A stretch of DNA of 49,449 nt, from assembly GCF_029024925.1 (NCBI RefSeq), contig NZ_CP118962.1:2817501-2866949 (forward strand), in the 5' to 3' direction. The notes below the pieces were generated by a model. It did no database searches, was not told where the DNA came from, and saw only the letters and a list, made by a program, of their open reading frames with translations. This stretch comes from Enterococcus faecalis. Lineage in GTDB: Bacteria > Bacillota > Bacilli > Lactobacillales > Enterococcaceae. This document shows, piece after piece, positions 30,201 through 38,588 of this stretch (the first letter of the stretch is position 1; each line of letters starts with the position of its first letter). The position numbers were made by a program, and so were the translations under genes.

Positions 30201-32180
30201 CGTGCCAGCTGCATCGCGAACCTCAATGGTGGTGCCAACTTCAGCAGTCCCTTTGACCTCATAGCCTTTTGTTGTACTACCTGTTACAGTCTCAACAATT
30301 GGCGTCGCCACGGGCGTATTAGGATCCGCTGGTGTTTGGAACGTTGTTGGCGTACTTTCTGTACCGCTAGCGTTTTTCGCTACGGCGGTTAACGTTTCAT
30401 TGGCGCCTGCTTCACCTGCGGGAACGGTAACTGTAAATGCCCCTGTCCCATCAGCGGTACCTGTACCTATTACGGTGCCTCCTGCATTTCGGATTTCAAC
30501 CGTTGCATTGGCGTCGGCAGTTCCTTTAACTTCGTAACCTGCCGTTGAATTACCTGTAACTCCTGTGATTGTTGGTGCGGTTACGGTTGCTTCATCCGCT
30601 GGTGTTTGGAACGTTGTTGGCGTACTTTCTGTACCGCTGGCGTTTTTCGCTACGGCGGTTAATGTTTCATTGGCGCCTGCTTCACCTGCGGGAATGGTAG
30701 CTGTAAATGCCCCTGTCCCATCAGCAGTACCTGTACCTATCACGGTGCCTCCTGCATTTCGGATTTCAACCGTGGCATTGGCATCGGCAGTTCCTTTAAC
30801 TTCGTAACCTGCCGTTGAATTACCTGTCACTCCTGTGATTGTTGGTGCGGTTACGGTTGTCTCATCCGCTGGTGTTTGGAACGTTGTTGGCGTACTTTCT
30901 GTGCCGCTGGCGTTTTTCGCTACGGCAGTTAACGTTTCATTGGCGCCTGCTTCACCTGCGGGAATGGTAACTGTAAATGCCCCTGTCCCATCGGCGGTCC
31001 CTGTGCCTATCACGGTGCCTCCTGCATTTCGGATTTCAACCGTGGCATTGGCATCGGCAGTTCCTTTAACTTCGTAACCTGCCGTTGAATTGCCTGTTAC
31101 TCCTGTTACGGTAGGTGCGGTTACTTCACTAGTAGTACCTGCAGCAAAATAAATGTTGGATACACCGTCTGCTGTTGCTAATAAATTAACGTCTAAAAGA
31201 TCTGTTTGAACGACTGTTCCTACAAAACGAGCATCTAAATTATTGGATAAATTTTGAGGTGTTGAAACGGTAGTTGGTAAAGTAACCGTGGTTGCGCCTA
31301 GTAAAGAAGCATCCACTAACTCATTTACGCCTGAACCACCAACCGCTAATAAAGGCAAAGCACCTGAAACAGCCACGTTCACCGTGCCTTTGACAGGAAG
31401 CAAGGCTGCATTTATGGCTGTAGCGACAAGATTACTTGGGATACTGGTTCCTTTTGCCTCCAAAGCTTGAACTGCCGCATTCAAATCTTGTAAGATGTTT
31501 GAAACATTTTGGGCTAAAACTAACCCTAAACCATCACTAATTGGTGCGCTAATGTATGAGCCGTCAGCTGCTAATGTTTCCGAAGCTGTAAATGAAGCAG
31601 CACCTAAGTTTTCAATGTTATTCACTAATTCCAACTGACGATTCACTTCCGTCAAATCAATATCAACACCAGTTAAATTCCCTAAAGCCCCACTGGTAAT
31701 TTGAGTAATCACATTGGTTAAATCATTGGCTGCATTCAAAACGGCGGTCAAAAAAGTAACTTTTGAAAGATCAATCGTGACATTGGTATTGATTGCTGCG
31801 CTGCCTGCTGCAGCTACATTTCCTCTTAACTCAGGAGGAACCACTAACACCGCTTGTTTTTGTCCACTAAACACAGCGGAAGCATCTGCTAAAGCGCCAC
31901 CAGAAACTGTGAAATTAACTGGTTGATTTTGGTTTGCGGCTGTCCAACGATTACTCGTTGAAGTGCTACTGTCATTATTTGACGTAACATTTGATAATAG
32001 TTCGATATCCAAGACCGCTGCTGATGCACTGATTGTGCCAGAGGTAACAGCTATACTTACAGGGATTGCTAATGACGTAAATAATAAACCACTTGATATT
32101 GCTAAATTAAGCATCTTGCGTTTTGTCCATTTTTTATGCTGACTTTTCCGATTAAAATCCTCAACAATTTTCTTTTTCAT
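27264..32180 (-). CDS. LPSTG-anchored repetitive surface protein (EF3314 type)
   Basis: 1638 aa from the ATG at 32180, which has AGAGGG upstream; a longer frame to 32228 lacks a site. A long signal peptide (about 1-54) has a basic N region and the hydrophobic LNLAISSGLLFTSLAIP core. A unique region (about 55-350) is rich in A, N, L and V. Thirteen Ig-like repeats of about 86-92 residues follow (about 351-1515), each with a G-Y-x-[VI]-x-G-T-A core and ending near TPAD. Then come a Gly/Asn-rich linker (about 1516-1590), LPSTGE, a hydrophobic helix and the tail KRKRKN. Sortase should anchor it to the wall. It resembles EF3314, a known E. faecalis surface antigen linked to virulence. Repeats 1-3 are nearly identical. 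Confidence 0.92.
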   Translation of the reverse strand: MKKKIVEDFNRKSQHKKWTKRKMLNLAISSGLLFTSLAIPVSIAVTSGTISASAAVLDIELLSNVTSNNDSSTSTSNRWTAANQNQPVNFTVSGGALADASAVFSGQKQAVLVVPPELRGNVAAAGSAAINTNVTIDLSKVTFLTAVLNAANDLTNVITQITSGALGNLTGVDIDLTEVNRQLELVNNIENLGAASFTASETLAADGSYISAPISDGLGLVLAQNVSNILQDLNAAVQALEAKGTSIPSNLVATAINAALLPVKGTVNVAVSGALPLLAVGGSGVNELVDASLLGATTVTLPTTVSTPQNLSNNLDARFVGTVVQTDLLDVNLLATADGVSNIYFAAGTTSEVTAPTVTGVTGNSTAGYEVKGTADANATVEIRNAGGTVIGTGTADGTGAFTVTIPAGEAGANETLTAVAKNASGTESTPTTFQTPADETTVTAPTITGVTGNSTAGYEVKGTADANATVEIRNAGGTVIGTGTADGTGAFTATIPAGEAGANETLTAVAKNASGTESTPTTFQTPADEATVTAPTITGVTGNSTAGYEVKGTADANATVEIRNAGGTVIGTGTADGTGAFTVTVPAGEAGANETLTAVAKNASGTESTPTTFQTPADPNTPVATPIVETVTGSTTKGYEVKGTAEVGTTIEVRDAAGTVLDTATTGTDGKYTVTLDSGTATANQTLSVVAKNASGTESQPATATTPADVTAPTVDNITGNSGSGYEITGTADSNTTIEVRDPSGAVIGTGTSDANGDFTVTLPTGTTNPGDTLTVIGKDNAGNESQPTEVLVPADATVTAPTVTGVTGNSVAGYQVTGTADPNATIEIRDADGNVIATGTADGTGSFAVNLPARTANANETLTALAKDPDGNTSTPTTFQTPADEVVAPPSVDKVTGNTTQGYQVTGTAELGTTIEVRATDGTVLGTAITGPTGQYTVTLASGKATAKQTVNVVAKNDTGLESQPTTAMTPADVTTPTIGDITGDSTTGYEITGTADPNTTIEVRNPDGTIIGTTTTDDQGNFTVDLPAGAANPGDTLTVVGKDGDGNESQPTEVTVPEDATVAAPTVTTVTGTTATGYQVTGTAEPNVTIEIHNEAGLVIAMGTTDGAGAFTITLPTGTATANEALTAIAKDAAGKESNPTAFKTPADPDAPVATPTVDKITGSTTNGYQVVGAAEVGTTVEVRDADGTVLGMATTGTDGKYTVTLEPGKASANETITVVAKNATGKESQPATATTPADLATPTIDSITGNSGKGYEITGTAEPKTTIDVRDADGTIIAATTVNETGQYTVTLPAGVVTPGETITIISKDGAGNESQPATAVIPADVVLAAPTITKVEGNKANGYTVTGTADPNVTVQFYNSSEQLLASGNTTTGGTFSVHIAAGLATEKETLTALTTDTQGNVSPKTTFMTPADITGEPEIKIAAPTVSSVLGTSKAGYLIKGTAEPNRIIQISNRLLRSVIAVGATDAEGNFAIQLTAGQATAQQSLLATATDGAGHYSTATTFMTPADPTNPGGGNGNTGGNNGNTGGNTGNNGATGGNNGNGSNTGSNPNGGSGLGTTGSGLGSLGNGLGTNGSGYHPKLSTISYGTGNHGKTGYLPSTGEKESSAVTTSLFGAFVALLASMGIIKRKRKN
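27640..31125 (-). repeat. Thirteen tandem Ig-like repeats
   Basis: In-gene direct repeats of about 258-275 bp. The three nearest the N terminus (about 30315-31125) are almost identical in DNA with a 270-bp period. The region 28180-30580 has a higher period of about 800 bp, in which three domain types recur three times. The last two units (27640-28180) are degenerate. Confidence 0.9.
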
Positions 32181-32286
32181 CTGATCGTCCCTCTTTTCTT
32201 TAAAATAAACGATAAATACCAAGATCATTAGCTTCCCCTAGTTGTTCATCTCCCCCTTTAGCGATTTAAATGGATTTAACACCTGC

Positions 32287-32314
32287 AGTTTAGTACATTT
32301 CCTCAGCTTTTCAA
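32287..32314 (-). promoter_or_regulatory. Candidate surface protein promoter
   Basis: Minus-strand TTGAAA (32309-32314), a 16-bp spacer and TAAACT (32287-32292), about 105 bp before the start codon. Confidence 0.4.
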
Positions 32315-32379
32315 AATATAATGCTGTGAATTTTTATATAAAAATTCATTTGATAACAAACATCCTGGATATGTTAAAA

Positions 32380-32403
32380 AACTCACTAATTCATTAGTGA
32401 GTT
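32380..32403. repeat. Inverted repeat upstream of the surface protein
   Basis: AACTCACTAAT and ATTAGTGAGTT flank two bases. It lies about 65 bp upstream of the candidate -35, so it could be an operator or part of a terminator. The surrounding 32229-32700 is very AT-rich and holds no other feature I can support. Confidence 0.55.
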
Positions 32404-32699
32404 ATTATACAATGAGAGGAAAATGAGGAAGTTTATACATTTCTCCTCAATTATTAAAGATAAATAAATTATTTTATTATAACTTATCGTTTGATAAATC
32501 GATAATTAAATAACGGAAAATTTTTTTATTTTTTTGAGAAATTCCACTATTATTTTTTCTGCTTCTTTGACTGTTTTTATCAATTTTATGGCTGTAAGTC
32601 ATAAAAACTTTACATCAAAAAAATGACTCTAATCTATAACAATTTTTTCTGTTTTTAAGATTTTTTTATGAAATTTTTTATATTAAAAAAATTTCATAA

Positions 32700-32740
32700 A
32701 AAAAGGCGACAGCCGTTTTTGAACGAATGCCGCCTTTTAG
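32700..32740 (-). terminator. Second terminator after the citrate operon
   Basis: On the minus strand AAAAGGCG pairs with CGCCTTTT across an internally foldable 22-base loop, followed by a long T run. Confidence 0.65.
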
Positions 32741-32748
32741 ATAAACAA

Positions 32749-32775
32749 AAACCTGATTCTAAAAGAATCAGGTTT
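32749..32775 (-). terminator. Citrate operon terminator
   Basis: AAACCTGATTCT and AGAATCAGGTTT form a perfect 12-bp stem with a 3-base loop and a TTTTTGTTT tail on the minus strand. It lies about 190 bp after citG. Confidence 0.88.
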
Positions 32776-32810
32776 AGGAAAAGCAAATCAAGATTCGCTT
32801 CAACTGTTTA

Positions 32811-32984
32811 TCATCGTATTTGTATACTCTGATAAGAATGATTTCGTAATAAAATATACTGTGTTTCGTGGTATTTGTCAATCGCTTTCTTGAATTCTCT
32901 TGAGACCTTTCCATAGGCATATAAGGTCAAAATAACTGACCAAATCAGCGTTGTAACTATCTTTTTAATTAAGGGGTCAGCCAA
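32811..32984 (-). CDS. Possible small membrane protein after citG
   Basis: An open frame of 57 codons overlaps the end of citG by 16 bp, then reads through the gap before the operon terminator. A hydrophobic segment (IVTTLIWSVILTLYAYG) is followed by a charged part (KVSREFKKAIDKYHETQ). No ATG is available; the only usual start is TTG at 32984, with a poor ribosome-binding site. It could be a coupled tail gene, a decayed gene or chance. Confidence 0.3.
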   Translation of the reverse strand: MADPLIKKIVTTLIWSVILTLYAYGKVSREFKKAIDKYHETQYILLRNHSYQSIQIR

Positions 32985-33838
32985 TTTAATTTCATTAGTT
33001 TATCTAAAAACACCACCAAAATTAAAGCATCTGCACTGCCACCAATACTCCAATTTTTTTCTTTGAATAAGTGATTCAATCTTTCTAAACAAAGGGTTCC
33101 CCGTAACGTTTGTGTCCCCCCTGAAGCAAAATATTCCTGGATTAACGGTTGATATATTTCAAAAATTTGGACATTTTGACTTCGTTTAATCAAATTCGTA
33201 TCCTCAACATAGAGCGATAAATAAAGGAGCGTATCAATGAGTTTTTGTTGTTGTGTGCCTTGATGTTTTTGATAATAAGGCACTCCCTGTTCAAAGACAG
33301 CGGGATAACCTTGTTGCGCCTCACCACGGATTCCAGTCAAGCCATGCTGAACAAATAGTCGTTCACCCCAAGTTAGTTTTTCTAGCTCATTCGTAGCGAG
33401 GTTTTCAAAGTCAGCCAATAAGTCTTGCGTCATTGTTTGAAGCGTTTGTTGAAACAATTGTAAGGTGCAAGGGGTCTCCCAAATCATTAAACGACCACAG
33501 ATAGCTAAAAAAATACCTAGAGAAAAAATCGCTCCTTTATGTGTATTGATACCTTCTGTTGCCTCAAACATCGCTCGTTCTGCTTCTAAACCAACTTGTC
33601 GAATCGTGCGAAATGTTGCCTCAATCGGCAAATGACGTAGCTCTGTCCCAGCTTGAACGAAGGTTTCAAAATAAGGAGTCAAAACCACACTACTTTCTAA
33701 AAAAGTGAAAACATCCATATCTTGATGGGCGCCTGCATCGACTGGATCCACCAAGCCTGGTTTATTTAAACAGGTCACTTCATAGAGTAGTGCCAATTGT
33801 GCTTGCTGCGCTAATTTACTCCTTGCTTGCTTTGTCAT
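32969..33838 (-). CDS. citG: Triphosphoribosyl-dephospho-CoA synthase CitG
   Basis: 289 aa. It makes the precursor of the citrate lyase prosthetic group from ATP and dephospho-CoA. The family motifs LNKPGLVDPVDAGAHQDMD and THKGAIFSLG are clear, and GGSADALILV lies near the C terminus. It is the last recognised gene of the operon, 6 bp after citM. Its product is used by CitX to modify CitD. Confidence 0.93.
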   Translation of the reverse strand: MTKQARSKLAQQAQLALLYEVTCLNKPGLVDPVDAGAHQDMDVFTFLESSVVLTPYFETFVQAGTELRHLPIEATFRTIRQVGLEAERAMFEATEGINTHKGAIFSLGIFLAICGRLMIWETPCTLQLFQQTLQTMTQDLLADFENLATNELEKLTWGERLFVQHGLTGIRGEAQQGYPAVFEQGVPYYQKHQGTQQQKLIDTLLYLSLYVEDTNLIKRSQNVQIFEIYQPLIQEYFASGGTQTLRGTLCLERLNHLFKEKNWSIGGSADALILVVFLDKLMKLNWLTP

Positions 33839-33844
33839 TGCCTT

Positions 33845-35017
33845 TTACGTCCCTTCTTCTGCCGTGGCCTTTTCTTGTTTTATATAGTCTAGTACAGCAT
33901 TAAAAACCGTGTCAACTACGCCGCCATCAAATACATTAGGTATGAATTTTTCTGCTGTGGGTTCTGAAATCATAGCGGCCAAGCTTCGTGCTACTGTCAT
34001 TTGCAAACCGACATCGACTTTTCTGCCTTTCGCTGCCAATAACCCTTTAAAAAGACCTGGAAAAGCTAAAATGTTGTTCACTTGATTCGGATATTTGGAA
34101 GAACCAGTTGCTAATAAACGGACGCCATTGGCTTGGGCGAGGGCTGGTTCAATTTCTGGTTTAGGATTTGCTAAAGCAAAGATAATTGGGTCTTGGTTCA
34201 TTGATTTAATCAGGGCTGGCGTTAGCACATCCGCTTCTGATAAGCCTAAAAAAACATCCTGATTGACGACAGCGGTGGCTAAATCTTTATTTTCTACTGA
34301 TGGTTTTATTACCTGTCGAAGCAAAGCACGTTGGTAAGGATTCAATGTCGGGTCTTCTTCTCTTAAAACACCTTGGCGATCTACTAAGGTGAGATGCGTA
34401 ATCCCCGCTTGAATACATAACTTAGCGGTCGCTACACCAGAAGCACCAACTCCGTTAATCACCACACGTAATTCATTTAAAGGTTTTCCTTTAATTTTAG
34501 CTGCGTTAATTAGTCCAGCTAAAACGACGATGGCTGTTCCTTCTTGGTCATCATGATACACAGGAATGTTCAAACGTTGTTGAAGTTTTTCTTCAATTTC
34601 AAAACATTTTGGTGCAGAAATATCTTCTAAATGGATTCCTGCAAAACTATTTTGTAAATTTTCAATTGTTTGAACCATCTCGTCCACTGATTTTTGTTCC
34701 AGTGCTAAAGGAATAGCATCGACCCCCGCCAAATTTTTATAAAGTAAAGCTTTGCCTTCAACAATTGGCAAGCCCGCTTGCGTGCCCATATTGCCGAGAC
34801 CCAGAACAGCTGATCCATCTGTAATAACCGCAATTAACTTACCACTAATGGTCCACTCGCGCGCTAATTCATGATTTTGGGCAATCATTAAACTCAATTC
34901 TGCGACACCAGGTGTATACATTTTGGCTAAATCATGATGGTTTAACACCGCTTCTGTTGCTTCAAGACTTAGTACACCAATATTTTTTTGATGAATTGCT
35001 AGAACTTCTTCTAACAC
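33845..35017 (-). CDS. citM: Soluble oxaloacetate decarboxylase / malic enzyme CitM
   Basis: 390-aa malic-enzyme-family protein; in E. faecalis CitM decarboxylates oxaloacetate to pyruvate. Motifs: YTPGVAELS, DGSAVLGLGNMG and the nucleotide-binding VINGVGASGVATAKLC. The frame opens at 35077, but AAAGGAAG lies just before a GTG at 35017, giving VLEEVLAIHQK as the N terminus. The longer start would place coding sequence inside a strong hairpin (35060-35104). Confidence 0.88.
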   Translation of the reverse strand: MLEEVLAIHQKNIGVLSLEATEAVLNHHDLAKMYTPGVAELSLMIAQNHELAREWTISGKLIAVITDGSAVLGLGNMGTQAGLPIVEGKALLYKNLAGVDAIPLALEQKSVDEMVQTIENLQNSFAGIHLEDISAPKCFEIEEKLQQRLNIPVYHDDQEGTAIVVLAGLINAAKIKGKPLNELRVVINGVGASGVATAKLCIQAGITHLTLVDRQGVLREEDPTLNPYQRALLRQVIKPSVENKDLATAVVNQDVFLGLSEADVLTPALIKSMNQDPIIFALANPKPEIEPALAQANGVRLLATGSSKYPNQVNNILAFPGLFKGLLAAKGRKVDVGLQMTVARSLAAMISEPTAEKFIPNVFDGGVVDTVFNAVLDYIKQEKATAEEGT

Positions 35018-35059
35018 ATTGTCACTTCCTTTCACGGGCTGCCTTTTTTCTATTTGATG

Positions 35060-35104
35060 AAGCAAGGGTTTGAACAACCGTTATCGTCGCTCAAACCCTT
35101 GCTT
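35060..35104 (-). promoter_or_regulatory. Intercistronic hairpin between oadA and citM
   Basis: AAGCAAGGGTTTGA (35060-35073) pairs exactly with TCAAACCCTTGCTT (35091-35104). No T run follows on the minus strand, so it is better explained as an RNA-processing or stability element than as a terminator. Confidence 0.65.
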
Positions 35105-35134
35105 CTTTATACATTTGCGGAGCACTTGCCCGTT

Positions 35135-36532
35135 CTATTCTGGCAAGTCAAGTTTGACTGTCACTTTCTGTAACGGTACATCGTAAAAAGGATCTTCACG
35201 ACGTCCTAAAAAGTCTTTTCCTTGTTGCGGGAACATCGCATATAATAGGACATCCTCTTCAGATTTTGCGTATTGTTGGATTTCCTTTTCTAAACTATGC
35301 AACTCTGGTTTCAATAAATCCGCTGGTCGACAAGTGATTACCTCTTCATCCCCAATGATTTTTTGCTTAATCTCTTCTGCGATAGGTGCTGGTGATTTGC
35401 CGTATTCTCCGCGCACATAATCTTTGATTTCATTCGGTATTAAGGAATATCTTTCCCCAGAAATCACATTCATTAAGGCTTGTGTTCCAACCATTTGTGA
35501 AAGCGGCGTAACTAGTGGTGGATACCCTAAATCTGCTCTTACTTTAGGTACTTCAGCTAAAACTTCTTCATATTTGTCTTGTAAGCCTTGCTCCGTTAAT
35601 TGACTTAATAAGTTTGATAACATACCACCAGGCACTTGATAAATCAAGGTTTTCGGTTCCGTATCTTTAACTTTAGGGTTTAAAATGCCTTCACTTCTAA
35701 AGCGATCACGAATCGGATTGAAATAGTCAGCAATCTCTGTTACTTTTTCCATATTTAAACCTGTTTCAAAGCCTAAATCTTCTAACGCAATGGCTACAGA
35801 TTCTGTGGCTGGTTGACTCGTACCGCCAGCGAAAGAAGAGATAGCTGTATCGATGATATCCGCACCTGCTTCAGCAACTTTTAAATAGGTCATCTCAGAA
35901 ATACCACTAGTCGCATGCGTATGCACCTCTAAAGGTAAATCAATGGCATCTTTCATTTTGCTCACTAATTCAAAACCCGTTTGTGGCGTCAAAACGCCTG
36001 CCATGTCCTTAATACAAATGGAATCCGCTCCTGTTTGACTTAATTCTTTGGCTAATTTTACAAAGTAATCGATGGTATGAATTTCACTCGTGGTATAAGA
36101 AATCGCTGCTTGACAGTGTCCGCCAGCTTCTTTTGTTGTTTGAATTGCTGTTTGTAAATTACGGACATCATTCAAGGCATCGAAAATACGAATAATATCA
36201 ATCCCATTTTCAACTGATTTTTCGACAAAGGCCCGCACCACATCATCAGCGTAATGACGATATCCTAGTAAATTTTGTCCTCGTAATAACATTTGAAGTT
36301 TGGTATTTTTAACTTCTTTGCGAATTTGGCGAAGACGTTCCCAAGGATCCTCGTTTAAATAGCGGACACAGGAATCAAACGTTGCCCCGCCCCACATTTC
36401 TAATGCATGAAATCCTGCCTCGTCCATTGTTTTAATAATCGGCAGCATATCTGAGGTTGGCATCCGTGTTGCAATTAAACTTTGTTGTCCATCCCGTAGC
36501 ACCGTTTCTGTAAAACGAATTTTTTTACTCAC
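35135..36532 (-). CDS. oadA: Oxaloacetate decarboxylase alpha subunit OadA
   Basis: 465-aa carboxyltransferase subunit. It moves the carboxyl group of oxaloacetate to biotin. The N-terminal barrel shows RDGQQSLIATRM, the lysine motif CIKDMAG and metal-binding HTHATSG. Unlike classic OadA it ends without a biotin domain; that domain is the separate OadD. It overlaps citX by 8 bp. Confidence 0.94.
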   Translation of the reverse strand: MSKKIRFTETVLRDGQQSLIATRMPTSDMLPIIKTMDEAGFHALEMWGGATFDSCVRYLNEDPWERLRQIRKEVKNTKLQMLLRGQNLLGYRHYADDVVRAFVEKSVENGIDIIRIFDALNDVRNLQTAIQTTKEAGGHCQAAISYTTSEIHTIDYFVKLAKELSQTGADSICIKDMAGVLTPQTGFELVSKMKDAIDLPLEVHTHATSGISEMTYLKVAEAGADIIDTAISSFAGGTSQPATESVAIALEDLGFETGLNMEKVTEIADYFNPIRDRFRSEGILNPKVKDTEPKTLIYQVPGGMLSNLLSQLTEQGLQDKYEEVLAEVPKVRADLGYPPLVTPLSQMVGTQALMNVISGERYSLIPNEIKDYVRGEYGKSPAPIAEEIKQKIIGDEEVITCRPADLLKPELHSLEKEIQQYAKSEEDVLLYAMFPQQGKDFLGRREDPFYDVPLQKVTVKLDLPE

Positions 36533-37061
36533 TTGGCTGCTCCTTTCGTGTCAAAATTATTTCTGTTATTTTTTCTTGCATTGCTTCAAGACTGTGACGT
36601 CGATTTCGTCCACAGACTTTCGCCTCTTCTTGGCACATAAAACAGCGCCGTGGTGGCAAGCCTAAATCTCCTCGATGAAGGCTTTTTAGTTCCTCATTTC
36701 CCCATAAAACATCTAGGTCCACTAAACGACCATAAGGATGTGTTTCTTCAATTTTGACCATTCTTTGTTTTAACTCTTGCGGGGCTAACGAAACCGCCAA
36801 ATAATATTCAGGACCTGTCTTTTCATTCCGGTAAAAATTAACAATCGGTACTTGATCCAGCAATTGTTGCTCGACTTCGTCAATTACTTCTAAAAAAACA
36901 GCCGTTAAGGTGGGCGAATTTTTCACTTCTCCAGGAATATTCATTGTGGCAGATAAGAGACTAGCTTCTGGTGCTGTTTCTAACAACTCCTTCTGTGTGG
37001 CAGCTCTTTGTTCGCGAGCATCCAACATCTCTAAAAGTGTTACTTTTTCCCCATTAAACAT
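36525..37061 (-). CDS. citX: Apo-citrate lyase phosphoribosyl-dephospho-CoA transferase CitX
   Basis: About 178 aa. It attaches the prosthetic group made by CitG to a serine of the acyl carrier CitD. The N terminus shows TLLEMLDAREQRAA. A cysteine-bearing PPRRCFMCQEEAKVCGRNRRH segment lies near the C terminus. The ATG at 37061 has the least poor ribosome-binding site; in-frame starts at 37073 and 37076 are possible. It overlaps the end of citF. Confidence 0.88.
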   Translation of the reverse strand: MFNGEKVTLLEMLDAREQRAATQKELLETAPEASLLSATMNIPGEVKNSPTLTAVFLEVIDEVEQQLLDQVPIVNFYRNEKTGPEYYLAVSLAPQELKQRMVKIEETHPYGRLVDLDVLWGNEELKSLHRGDLGLPPRRCFMCQEEAKVCGRNRRHSLEAMQEKITEIILTRKEQPSE

Positions 37062-38586
37062 TGCGTACCACATCAATTAGACTACCATCTCGGTATTCAA
37101 TTAACGCAACAACTTTGTCTCCATATTTAATTGGTTCCGGGGTGCCAACAATGTTGTAGGCTTTGTCTTTCAACTCTTCTAACGTAAACTGAGGAACATC
37201 TAAGGTTTTAAAACAATCAATTAAGTCTGTTCTTTTTGGATTGATTGCAATGCCGACTTCTGTTACTACGACATCGACACTCGTACCTGGTGTAACGACT
37301 GTATTTACTTGCTCAACGATTGTTGGGATCCGTCCACGAACAAGTGGTGCAATCACTAGACTCATTTTACAAGCCATACTTGTATCGGAATGTCCGCCAG
37401 AAGCACCACGGATGACACCATCTGAACCAGTAATGACATTTACATTAAAATCTGTGTCCACTTCTAAAGCAGATAAAATAGCTGTGTCTAATTGATTAAT
37501 AACCGCCCCTTTGCTAAGCGGTGAAGCATACATATTGGCATCAATTTCATAATGATTGGCATTTTCCCCTAAAGAAATAGCTGATGGATGATCAAAGTCT
37601 TGGACGTCAATAATTTTTTCTACTAAGCCTTCTTCCAAAAGTTCCACCATTGCATTCGTAATTCCGCCTAAAGCGAAACTTGCTTTAATGCCATCTTTAA
37701 GCATTTGTTCTCTCATGAACCGCGTAACTGCTAGTGAAGAGCCACCTGTTCCTGTTTGGAATGAGAAGCCTTCTTTGTAGTAAGGAGAATGTGTAATTAT
37801 TTTTGCGGCATATTCAGCAATCAATAATTCTTTAGGATTCTTTGTAAAACGTGTTGCGCCTTTGGCAATTCCATCTGGATCACCAATTGCATCAATTTCT
37901 ACCACATAATCAACATCTGTTTGTGGAATACTGATAGGGGTATTAGGATATGGTACTAATGTGTCAGTAATGATGACCACTTGATCCGCATATTTTGCAT
38001 CGACCATCGCATATCCAAGAGAACCACAGGTAGCTTTTCCTTTGGTTCCATTCGCATTTCCATAAGCGTCTGAACTTGGTGCACCTAAGAAAGCTACATC
38101 AATATGGATATCGCCTGCTGCTACTGCCCGTGCCCGGCCACCATGTGAACGAATCACCACAGGATTTTCCATGATACCTGCTGAAATAGCGGCGCCTACT
38201 TTATCTCTCAAACCTGAAGAAGTAATGTTGGTGACTACTCCATTTTTAATGTGTTCGATCAAAGGTTCATGAACATTTGCAATTGAACTAGGTGCAATCG
38301 AAATGTTTTTCAGCCCCATGGCGGCAATCTCGGCTAAAACTAAATTCATCACATAGTCTCCTTCACGGAAATGGTGATGGAAAGAGATGGTCATGCCATC
38401 TTTCAACCCTGTTTTTTCAATTGCTTCACGAATACTTCCTAAAAGTTTTGTCTCCCGAGGTTTCACTGGTTTAATTGCTCGGCTCGCTTCTTGATAAGCA
38501 TCAATGTGTGCTAATTCTCCTTCATAAATGCCATATTGCTCTGCATAAGATTGAGGAATGTCTTTGCCTACTTTATTTACTACCAT
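37054..38586 (-). CDS. citF: Citrate lyase alpha subunit CitF
   Basis: 510-aa citrate:acetyl-ACP transferase subunit. It swaps acetyl for citrate on the lyase acyl carrier. Standard family length, with family-typical glycine-rich stretches (SHGGRARAVAAGDI, GAPSSDAYGNANG, GGSSLAVTRFM). It follows citE by 2 bp and overlaps citX. Confidence 0.95.
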   Translation of the reverse strand: MVVNKVGKDIPQSYAEQYGIYEGELAHIDAYQEASRAIKPVKPRETKLLGSIREAIEKTGLKDGMTISFHHHFREGDYVMNLVLAEIAAMGLKNISIAPSSIANVHEPLIEHIKNGVVTNITSSGLRDKVGAAISAGIMENPVVIRSHGGRARAVAAGDIHIDVAFLGAPSSDAYGNANGTKGKATCGSLGYAMVDAKYADQVVIITDTLVPYPNTPISIPQTDVDYVVEIDAIGDPDGIAKGATRFTKNPKELLIAEYAAKIITHSPYYKEGFSFQTGTGGSSLAVTRFMREQMLKDGIKASFALGGITNAMVELLEEGLVEKIIDVQDFDHPSAISLGENANHYEIDANMYASPLSKGAVINQLDTAILSALEVDTDFNVNVITGSDGVIRGASGGHSDTSMACKMSLVIAPLVRGRIPTIVEQVNTVVTPGTSVDVVVTEVGIAINPKRTDLIDCFKTLDVPQFTLEELKDKAYNIVGTPEPIKYGDKVVALIEYRDGSLIDVVRNV

Positions 38587-38588
38587 GT

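Noticed and set aside
27640-31125. Regular repeats considered as a CRISPR array
   Set aside because: Units are about 270 bp, lie in frame within a long protein gene, and have no short repeat-spacer structure.
27446-31926. Many plus-strand frames, including two near-identical 80-codon ones 270 bp apart
   Set aside because: They are antisense images of the Ig-like repeats; their similarity simply mirrors the coding repeats.
35018-35077. Longer citM start
   Set aside because: It would place coding sequence through the 35060-35104 hairpin and lacks a ribosome-binding site; the GTG at 35017 has AAAGGAAG.
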